Below, piece after piece: positions 24,781-31,360 of a DNA stretch of 64,000 nt; the stretch's first letter is position 1; every line of letters starts with the position of its first letter. This stretch comes from Sphaerisporangium rhizosphaerae (lineage in GTDB: Bacteria; Actinomycetota; Actinomycetes; Streptosporangiales; Streptosporangiaceae): assembly GCF_042665155.1 (NCBI RefSeq), contig NZ_JBHTCG010000039.1:20485-84484 (forward strand). Direction: 5' to 3'. The notes below the pieces were generated by a model. It was not told the origin of the DNA, did not search any database, and was given only the letters and a program-made list of their open reading frames with translations. The translations under genes and the position numbers were made by a program.

Positions 24781-24811
24781 AAGGACTGCTGTGCTCTAGC
24801 TGGCTAGAACG

Positions 24812-26371
24812 TCAGGCCTTGGTGGCGATGTCGCCGTCCTTGGTGACGATCGAGCCGGACCAGAGGTTGGCGGCCGACTTGTAGATCGAGTAGGTCTCGG
24901 TGTCGAAGTACGGCGAGGTCGCGAAGTCGATGCGGCCGTTCACGTCGGCGTCGCCGATGAGGCTGGTGACACCGTTGATGTAGCCGAGACGCTTCGTGCT
25001 GCTGTACTTGAGGATCCAGGGGCCACCGGAGGAGCCGGCGGTCATGGAGCACTTGAGACCGATCTGGGCCTCGGCCTTGAACTTCGCGGCAGCAGCGGCA
25101 GCGAAGGTCTTGCCGTAGCACCACTTCGGCGTGACACCGGTGAACGGCTTGTCACCGTCGGGGTGCGGGGCCGCGGGGTAGCCGAACGCGTAGACCGGCT
25201 GGCCGACCTTCTGGTTCCAGGTGAAGCCCTGGCCACCCACGTTGTCGCCCAGGCGACCCGCGTCCTTGTAGTACTCGATGAAGAAGACCGTCTTGTAGTA
25301 CTTGACCGCGCCCGGGGAGACGATGGCCTTGTACTCGACGAAGTAGTGCTCGATGGTGTAAGCGCCATCGACCATCTTCTTGTAGCCGGGACCGGTGTAG
25401 GCGTCGTACGCCTCCTTGGTCACGATGTCAGCCGCGACCTTGGGGAAGCTCTTGTAGTTGGCCTGGTTGAAGTTGTGGTTGCCGTTCCCGGCGGCCACGA
25501 ACTCGTCCTTGGTGACTTCCTTGGTGTACATCTTGACGGTGCTCGACAGCGGGGTGCTGTAGGGGACGACCTTCTCGGAGCTCGGGTCGGCCTTGGCCCA
25601 GCAGTCCGCGGTCTCGCCGCCGGCGGCGTCCTTGCACTTCTGGTACTCGGCCGCCGTGATCTCGACGTCCTTGGCGTACTTGTAGCCCTGCCAGGCGTCG
25701 TAGGTCGCCTTGGTGACCTGCTTCTCGCCGGCGTAGGTGATGCCGTTGTAGACGGTCACGAAAGCGTAGTCGCTGTCGTAGTCCTCGTAGACGGCGAAGT
25801 CGTAGTGCGTGTAGGCGGCCTTACCGACGTAGATGCCCCACGGGGTCTTGCCCTGGTAGTAGCCCGGGATGAAGACCCAGTTGTCCAGAGCGCCGTTCTG
25901 GACACCCTCGTCGAACACGCAGTGCCCGGCGGTGGCGACCAGGTTGTGGTACTTGGACTGCACCGAGGACGCGGAGCACCAGTACTCCTTGTCGCCGACC
26001 GTGAAGAACACCTTGCCGATGGTCTTGGGCAGGTTGACGTTCTTGACCTTGGTCGGGGTGACCTTCTCCTGGCCGATGGGGGCCACAACGCCGGCCTTGC
26101 CGTCGGGCTTGGCGTCGCCGCCACCCAGCTTGATCTTCTGGTTGGTCTGCTCGGCGCCGGTGAACTGCGCGGCGGCCTTGAGGTTGGCGCCGCCGTTGGA
26201 CTTCCAGAAGTTGGCGATCTTCTGGGCGCTGGTGGCGGAGGCCAGGCTCACGGTCTTCTTGGCCGGCGCGGTGGCCGCGTTGGCCGAGGTGACCAGGGTG
26301 GCGCCGATCATGCTGGTGGCGGCGAGAGCGCCACCGAGCGGGAGGGCGAGACGCTTGACTCGGGTGTTCAA
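24812..26371 (-). CDS. Secreted V8-like protease paralogue D with inserted domain
   Basis: A 519-residue secreted S1-type protease. Signal peptide MNTRVKRLALPLGGALAATS, cleavage expected near SANAA. Triad complete: H150, D201 and S448 (AGSSGGPW). The inserted domain covers about residues 211-369, with the same repeated motifs as in C (VTKATYD, VEITAAEY, VTKDEF, IVTKEAYD) but a longer middle, and with an added cysteine pair (C246 in EYQKCKD and C257 in TADCWAK) that could form a disulfide not present in C or F. A block of 353 bp (25725-26077) is base-for-base identical to 23453-23805 in C, including synonymous positions, while flanking parts have diverged, which suggests gene conversion. ATG 26371 has AAGGAG upstream. 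Confidence 0.91.
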   Translation of the reverse strand: MNTRVKRLALPLGGALAATSMIGATLVTSANAATAPAKKTVSLASATSAQKIANFWKSNGGANLKAAAQFTGAEQTNQKIKLGGGDAKPDGKAGVVAPIGQEKVTPTKVKNVNLPKTIGKVFFTVGDKEYWCSASSVQSKYHNLVATAGHCVFDEGVQNGALDNWVFIPGYYQGKTPWGIYVGKAAYTHYDFAVYEDYDSDYAFVTVYNGITYAGEKQVTKATYDAWQGYKYAKDVEITAAEYQKCKDAAGGETADCWAKADPSSEKVVPYSTPLSSTVKMYTKEVTKDEFVAAGNGNHNFNQANYKSFPKVAADIVTKEAYDAYTGPGYKKMVDGAYTIEHYFVEYKAIVSPGAVKYYKTVFFIEYYKDAGRLGDNVGGQGFTWNQKVGQPVYAFGYPAAPHPDGDKPFTGVTPKWCYGKTFAAAAAAKFKAEAQIGLKCSMTAGSSGGPWILKYSSTKRLGYINGVTSLIGDADVNGRIDFATSPYFDTETYSIYKSAANLWSGSIVTKDGDIATKA

Positions 26372-26409
26372 GGGGAACTCCTTGGGCTGGCGTGGAACGC
26401 TTTCTGCGT

Positions 26410-26418
26410 CCCATGCGT
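26410..26418 (-). promoter_or_regulatory. Shared leader element of protease D
   Basis: CCCATGCGT lies 39-47 bp before the start of D, in the same leader block as in C. Confidence 0.5.
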
Positions 26419-26647
26419 CAGTAAAGGGATAGCCATGAAGATACAGAGAAGATCTTGAGCGCGGTAACCGGAATCGTGACGATTTTGGGGCTTCGTCCTA
26501 CGTGATCTTTCTGTGATCGACGGAAGAGCCGACTCCCGCTGTCAGGATCTTCGTGCGGCCTCCATGTTTGCCCAGATCAGGGCCCGTATGTGACCATTGG
26601 TACCGCTGTGACGGCGGTCAACCGCAGCTTGACCCGACATGAGGGCG

Positions 26648-26663
26648 TGTGACGCAGATCACA
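26648..26663. promoter_or_regulatory. Perfect CRP-like palindrome, region upstream of protease D
   Basis: TGTGACGCAGATCACA, identical to the site upstream of C, lies 276 bp before the D start. GGAACC follows directly on the plus strand, as in the C region. Confidence 0.6.
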
Positions 26664-26673
26664 CGGAACCAGG

Positions 26674-26700
26674 GGAGCCGATCGGGTGGGTGGTTACGTC
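26674..26700 (+). promoter_or_regulatory. ECF-like promoter motif facing rightward
   Basis: GGAGCC, 17 bases, CGTCTAAGG; same spacing and same position relative to the CRP-like palindrome as at 24401. Only a gene-free stretch of about 340 bp follows before protease E, which is on the other strand. A small RNA ending at the hairpin 26775-26800 is a possibility. Confidence 0.4.
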
Positions 26701-26774
26701 TAAGGGGCCGACGATCTAGACAAACCCGGCAAAACGCCCATAGCTTCACCGGCATCTCACGCTGGAACGGACCA

Positions 26775-26800
26775 AGCCCCGGAACATTCGTTCCGGGGCT
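26775..26800. terminator. Hairpin between proteases D and E
   Basis: AGCCCCGGAAC pairs perfectly with GTTCCGGGGCT around ATTC, 11 bp of stem. It lies 239 bp after the protease E stop and about 75 bp downstream of the rightward promoter motif, so it could end either transcript. The remaining DNA between it and 27038 shows no gene. Confidence 0.65.
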
Positions 26801-27038
26801 GCGGCAAATAAGGGAACTTTTCTCCAGGCGCCCTGCAGTGGTCGTCGACCTGAGGGACCGCGGCCATCCGGCGCGTCAAGGCGGAGGGATCCCCCAAGCC
26901 CAGAGGCGGCATGCGGGCAGCAGAGGCGCTCGTTGATCTCCGGAACCGGCCGTCACCGGGCCGCGAACGTCGAACGGTCACTCCGACCGGAGGCTTCGTG
27001 ACAGACGCGGACCCGGCAACGGCAAGGAAGCGCGAGAC

Positions 27039-28265
27039 TCAGGCGGTCTTCTGCCGGGAGGCGTAGGAGTACACCAGGTAGGTCGCCTTGTCGAAGTACG
27101 GCGAGGACACGCCGTCGTACCGGCCGTCGCCGTCGAGGTCCCACGTCAGGCTGTTGACGCCGTTGAGGTAGCCGATGCGCCGGAGCTGGCTGTACTTGAT
27201 CACCCAGGGGCCGCCGCTGGCGCCGGCCGTGAACGCGCAGCCCCGGAACATCACGCCGCCGTTCAGCTCCCACTTCGGAGAGGAGATCTTCTTGGTGGCG
27301 CGGGTGAGGCAGGACTCCATGGTCCGCCCGTCGAAGGGACGGGTGCCGTTGGGGTGCTGGCCGGCCGGATAGCCGAAGGCGTACGCGGCGACGGTGTACC
27401 CCTTGTTCCAGGCGAAGCCCTGACCGCCGACGTTCTTCTCCAGCAGCCCGGTGCCGACGCGCTTGTACATCGGCAGGCCCTTGACGTCCTTCTTCTGGAT
27501 GCCGCTCGCGTCGTAGTCCGGGTCCCACTTGTAGCCCCGGTGGACGGTGACGAACGCGTAGTCGAAGTCGAAGTCGCCCGTGGCGGAGTAGGTGTCGTTG
27601 AGGTACAGCGTGTGCCCGACGTAGATGCCGTAGGGGGTCTTGCCGTCGGCGTAGGACGGGATGAAGATCCAGTACTCGACCGGCTTGCCGTTCTTGACGT
27701 CGTAGGCGCAGTGCCCTGCGGTGGCGACGACGTTGCCGTACTTGGAGTGCACGGACGAGGCCGAGCACCAGTACTCGGTGGTGCCGTTGCGGAAGAACAC
27801 CTTGCCCACCGTCGGCGGCAGGTTCACGTTGCGCGAGTTGACGGTCTTGGACGCGGCCTTCGGCGGGACGACGCCGGATACCGTCGTGGTCGTCGCCGGG
27901 GCCGTGGCCGTCCTGCCCGCCTGGGCGGCGGCCGTGCTCATCGCGGCGGCCTTACCAGGCACCTTCGCGGCGGCGGCCCGGCTGGGGGCGGCGGTCGCGG
28001 AGGGGGCGGGGGTCGACCCGGGATTGGCCGCCGATGTCTGCGGCGCGTAGCTGCTGGCGCGCTTCAACCGGTCGGGGGTCCACCAGTCGACGACCTTCTG
28101 GGTGTCGGCGTCGTTCTGCGCCAGGGGAACGGAGGTGATGCCGGCGGGCGCGGAGCGGGCGTTCGCCAGCGCTCCGGCCGATCCCGGGCCCGCGGACAGG
28201 ATCACACTCGCGGCAGCCAAAGCGCCGCAGAATGTGAGCGCGAACCGCTTCGCTCGGGCGGGCAT
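27039..28265 (-). CDS. Secreted V8-like protease paralogue E, divergent member
   Basis: A 408-residue secreted S1-type protease. Signal peptide MPARAKRFALTFCGALAAAS (cleavage near GSAGA, about 31) is followed by a Pro/Ala/Thr-rich pro-region (about 75-135) not found in the others. Triad complete: H185 (ATAGHC), D235 (DYAFVTV), S350 (AGASGGPW). It lacks the large insert but has a loop of about 35 residues at the same place (HRGYKWDPDYDASGIQKKDV) before NVGGQGFAWN. It shares the family hallmarks NVNLPPTVGKVFF and EYWCSASS but is the least similar paralogue, and its upstream region lacks the CCCATGCGT element. ATG 28265 follows GGAAGG. Confidence 0.88.
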   Translation of the reverse strand: MPARAKRFALTFCGALAAASVILSAGPGSAGALANARSAPAGITSVPLAQNDADTQKVVDWWTPDRLKRASSYAPQTSAANPGSTPAPSATAAPSRAAAAKVPGKAAAMSTAAAQAGRTATAPATTTTVSGVVPPKAASKTVNSRNVNLPPTVGKVFFRNGTTEYWCSASSVHSKYGNVVATAGHCAYDVKNGKPVEYWIFIPSYADGKTPYGIYVGHTLYLNDTYSATGDFDFDYAFVTVHRGYKWDPDYDASGIQKKDVKGLPMYKRVGTGLLEKNVGGQGFAWNKGYTVAAYAFGYPAGQHPNGTRPFDGRTMESCLTRATKKISSPKWELNGGVMFRGCAFTAGASGGPWVIKYSQLRRIGYLNGVNSLTWDLDGDGRYDGVSSPYFDKATYLVYSYASRQKTA

Positions 28266-28405
28266 TTCGTACCTTCCAGGGGTCAGACGTCGGCAGACAA
28301 CAGTGAAGGGCGATTTTTCCAGATCATTTGCCAGGTGGCACGGTACTTGGCCGACCTGGGTTCACTTCGTTATGGGGAAGGGCGGGGGTCGTAGGACTGC
28401 CCCGA

Positions 28406-28436
28406 TAGGGGGCCGGGCATGCGCCCGGGCCCCCTA
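28406..28436 (-). terminator. Hairpin terminator of protease F
   Basis: TAGGGGGCC and GGCCCCCTA with inner GGGC/GCCC pairs and an ATGC loop form a long stem with one bulge, 18 bp after the protease F stop. Confidence 0.75.
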
Positions 28437-28453
28437 CGTTGCCGTGGAAGCCG

Positions 28454-29962
28454 TCAGCTCGTCGTAAGCTTGCCGGTCCACTGGCTGGCAGCGGCCTTGT
28501 ACACGCCGTAGGTGTCGCTGTTGAAGTACGGCGTGGTGATGTGGTCGTACCGGCCGTTGCCGTCGGTGTCGAGGGTCAGGCTCACGACGCCGTTGAGGTA
28601 GCCGGTGCGGTTGGCGTTCTTGTACACGATCAGGAACGGACCGCCGGTGGCGCCGGGAGTGAAGGCGCACTTGATGGCGAGCTGCTCCTCGGCCTTGTAC
28701 TTGGACACGGCCGGGGCGGCCGCGGTCTGGCCGTAGCACCACTTCATGGTCTCGCCGGTGTAGGCCTTGTTGCCGTCGAGGTGCGAAGCGGTCGGGTAGC
28801 CGAAGCTGAACTGCTTGGCCTTCGTGCTGCGGTTCCAGGTGAAGCCCTGGCCGCCGACGTTGTCGCCGAGGCGACCCGCGTCCACGAAGGTCTTGATGGT
28901 GAACACGGTCTTGTAGTACTTGACCGAGGTGGCCTTCTTCACCCAGTACTTCACGAAGTAGTGGGTGATGGTGTAGGCCGAGTCCACCATCTTCTTGTAG
29001 CCGGGGCCCTTGTAGTTGTTGTAGGTGACCTCGTCCACGAACTCCGTCGCGGTCTTGGCCGGGGCCTTGGCGTAGTTCTGCTTGGAGTTGACCGCGGGGG
29101 CCTTGTCGTACTCGTCCTTGGTGACTTCCTTCAGGACCTTCTGGCCGCCGGCGGTGCCCCAGGGGAGGACGGTCTCCGAGCCGGTCGACTTGGACCAGGC
29201 GTCGGCGGTCTCGCCGCCCTTCTCGTCGACCTTCTTCTGGTACTCGTCCTTGGTGATCTCGACGTCCTTGGCCCACTTCGGACCCTTGTACGCGTCGAAG
29301 GTCGCCTTGTCGACGGTCTTCTCGCCGGTCTGCTTGATGCCGTTGTAGACGTTGACGAAGGCGTAGTCGTAGTCGTAGTCCTCGTACACAGTGAAGTCAC
29401 TGTGGAGGTTGACCTTGCCGCCGACGTAGATGCCCCACGGCGCCTTGCCCTGGTAGTAACCGGGGATGAAGACGAAGTTGTCGACGTACTTGTTCGCGTC
29501 CGTGTCGTACACGCAGTGCCCGGCCGTGGCGACCAGGTTGTGGTACTTGGACTGAACGGAGGTGCCGGAGCACCAGTACGGCTTGCCGTCGACCTGGAAG
29601 AACACCTTGCCGACGTTGGTCGGCAGGTTGACGTTCTTCGACGTGCCGGCGGTCTTGTCGCCGTCACCGGTCGGGGCGATGGAGCCGGCCTTGCCGTCGG
29701 CGGAGGCCTTGCTCGTGCTCGCCTTCAGCTTCGCCGACAGCGAGGAGTCCTCGTTGAAGTGCGTCGCCGCCTTGAGCTTGCTCGGGGTCCAGGCGCCCGC
29801 GATGGCCTTCGCGTCGGTCCCGTTGTTCGCCAGCTTGCCGGACTTCACCGGGGTCGGCTTCGTCTCGGCGCCGGCGGAGGTGGTGAGGGTCGCACCGATC
29901 ATGCCGGTGGCGATGAGGGCGCCACCGAGAGGGAGGATCAGGTGCCTTGCTCGGGTGTTCAT
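28454..29962 (-). CDS. Secreted V8-like protease paralogue F with inserted domain (catalytic Ser replaced by Thr)
   Basis: A 502-residue secreted protein of the same family. Signal peptide MNTRARHLILPLGGALIATG, cleavage near SAGAE. Histidine H149 (ATAGHC) and aspartate D199 (DYAFVNV) are present, but the serine motif reads PGATGGPF, placing threonine 439 where the nucleophile should be. The insert (about 209-360) is the same domain as in C and D (VDKATFD, VEITKDEY, VTKDEYD, FVDEVTYNN) and is the part best conserved between F and the other two. Activity as a serine protease is doubtful; a threonine nucleophile is not known in this fold. ATG 29962 has AAGGAG upstream. It is divergent from the SSI-type inhibitor gene across 322 bp. 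Confidence 0.89.
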   Translation of the reverse strand: MNTRARHLILPLGGALIATGMIGATLTTSAGAETKPTPVKSGKLANNGTDAKAIAGAWTPSKLKAATHFNEDSSLSAKLKASTSKASADGKAGSIAPTGDGDKTAGTSKNVNLPTNVGKVFFQVDGKPYWCSGTSVQSKYHNLVATAGHCVYDTDANKYVDNFVFIPGYYQGKAPWGIYVGGKVNLHSDFTVYEDYDYDYAFVNVYNGIKQTGEKTVDKATFDAYKGPKWAKDVEITKDEYQKKVDEKGGETADAWSKSTGSETVLPWGTAGGQKVLKEVTKDEYDKAPAVNSKQNYAKAPAKTATEFVDEVTYNNYKGPGYKKMVDSAYTITHYFVKYWVKKATSVKYYKTVFTIKTFVDAGRLGDNVGGQGFTWNRSTKAKQFSFGYPTASHLDGNKAYTGETMKWCYGQTAAAPAVSKYKAEEQLAIKCAFTPGATGGPFLIVYKNANRTGYLNGVVSLTLDTDGNGRYDHITTPYFNSDTYGVYKAAASQWTGKLTTS

Positions 29963-29998
29963 TGAGCTCCTTCTATGTCATGGGTTGCCCGGGAAGGA

Positions 29999-30007
29999 CC
30001 CATGCGT
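29999..30007 (-). promoter_or_regulatory. Shared leader element of protease F
   Basis: CCCATGCGT lies 37-45 bp before the start of F, followed by ACGTAAAGAGACTC where C and D have CAGTAAAGGGATAG. Confidence 0.5.
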
Positions 30008-30106
30008 ACGTAAAGAGACTCGACGACCGTACTCCGCCGATCTTGGCCACCGACCCCAAAACCGGACAAAAGCATGCGTGTGTTACCTGGTTGTTATGAA
30101 ACCGGT

Positions 30107-30132
30107 GGAACCGGAGAGATACCTGATACGTC
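30107..30132 (+). promoter_or_regulatory. ECF-like promoter motif facing the SSI inhibitor gene
   Basis: GGAACC, 16 bases, CGTC, with the start expected near 30139, about 145 bp before the inhibitor ATG. The surrounding bases resemble the plus-strand blocks upstream of C and D, but the CRP-like palindrome is absent here. Confidence 0.45.
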
Positions 30133-30284
30133 GAAGTTCGCTCGTTGATCAGGGCTCAGGGCCTCCCTGGGGCCTGATCGCCGACCCCCGGACGAGCGGG
30201 TGACGCCGCGAGGAGAGCAACGCCGGCCACAAGGCGGGAGGAAGCCGACCGCCCAACGTCACACGAGAGATCGGGGGATCTGCC

Positions 30285-31025
30285 ATGCGACGCCTTGCAC
30301 TGGGTCTGACCTGCGCCGTCCTGCTGCTGAGCACGGCCGCTGCCCTGTCGCCGACGCCCATGAGCGAGCGCGACCTCGTCGTCATCCCCCGCCCGATCTC
30401 CGGCACGATCCTGGGCCTGCTGCCCGGTGGCGAGCACAACGACCTCCTCGGCCCCGTCCCCGGCGCCGGGCCGGTCGCCACTGGTGCCGTTCCCCACCCC
30501 CTCCCCGGCGGCCCGGCCGCCCACCTTCTCTCCTGGATGGCCCTGGAGGAAACGACCCTGGGCCCCCACGCGCCGGCGCCTCCGGGCTCCTCGTCCGCTT
30601 CACGGAACGCGTCCGGGCCCGGAGTCGCCGCCAACGCCGCTCCGCCCGACGCGGCCGCGTCCAACGAGGACCTCGGCAATGCGGCTTCCTTGAACTCAGC
30701 CCCGGCCAAGGGGGTCAGCCGCGTCCTGCTCATAGCGGTCGCGCGAGGCGAGTCGCCGACGCCCGCGGACAAGGCGGTCCTGCTCCTGTGCGGCCCGACC
30801 GCGGGCTCCCACCCCAAGGCCGCCGACGCCTGCAAGCAACTGGAGCACGTCGGGGCCAACCTCAACGACCTGAACGTCTCGCCGGGCGTCAAGTGCGGCA
30901 AGGAGTACGACCCGGTCACCGTCTACGCAGCCGGCCTCTGGGACAGCGGCCGTCTGTCCTACGAGCGCACCTTCACCAACCGCTGCGAACTCAAGGCCAC
31001 CGCGGGACCCGTCTTCGATTTCTGA
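30285..31025 (+). CDS. Secreted subtilisin-inhibitor-like (SSI) protein with long N-terminal extension
   Basis: A 246-residue secreted protein. Signal peptide MRRLALGLTCAVLLLSTAAA; then about 120 residues rich in Pro, Ala and Gly with no recognised fold; then a complete SSI domain (about 144-246) that ends SYERTFTNRCELKATAGPVF. The four canonical cysteines are C169, C183, C204 and C234 (two disulfides). By alignment to Streptomyces SSI the reactive bond is Lys206-Glu207 (CGKEYDP, where SSI has CPMVYDP), so the P1 residue favours trypsin-like targets. Ordinary SSI proteins have no such extension. ATG 30285 has GGGGGA upstream. It is divergent from protease F and next to an array of six secreted proteases, so a role in restraining or protecting against them is likely but unproven. 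Confidence 0.9.
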   Translation: MRRLALGLTCAVLLLSTAAALSPTPMSERDLVVIPRPISGTILGLLPGGEHNDLLGPVPGAGPVATGAVPHPLPGGPAAHLLSWMALEETTLGPHAPAPPGSSSASRNASGPGVAANAAPPDAAASNEDLGNAASLNSAPAKGVSRVLLIAVARGESPTPADKAVLLLCGPTAGSHPKAADACKQLEHVGANLNDLNVSPGVKCGKEYDPVTVYAAGLWDSGRLSYERTFTNRCELKATAGPVFDF

Positions 31026-31360
31026 CTCAGGCATCCGCTGACGACGGGGGTGGCGAACGCCCGCGGTGGCGTCGCGTCACTTCGGGCGTTGTTGCGGCCA
31101 TCTCGTACTGGGTCGCCCCATTCTCAGATTCCAGCACGCCGTAAGGCTCACTGAGCGCCACTCTTCGTGTGACATGGTCGGCTGACCAGCACCTTCATCG
31201 ACGATGCCCATTGAGCTGGAGGTCGCTGATCGTTTTCGGACATTGGGCTGTTACGGACACTATCGGCGTGTTGCGCGTGCTCTATGTCACATTGTCGGAA
31301 GATCGGGAAGAACGTTAAAAGAGAACCTGACATGTCCACTTACACCCATTGAGGTGGTTT
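31026..31360. other. Intergenic region, lower GC, no gene seen
   Basis: 335 bp between the SSI gene and the LamG protein gene. The right half is clearly less GC-rich than the surroundings (for example GAACGTTAAAAGAGAACC near 31310) and probably holds the promoter of the downstream gene. No reading frame of substance or hairpin was found. Confidence 0.4.

Noticed and set aside
30200..31144. Alternative plus-strand frame over the SSI gene
   Set aside because: The SSI frame has signal peptide and all four SSI cysteines; the alternative has neither.
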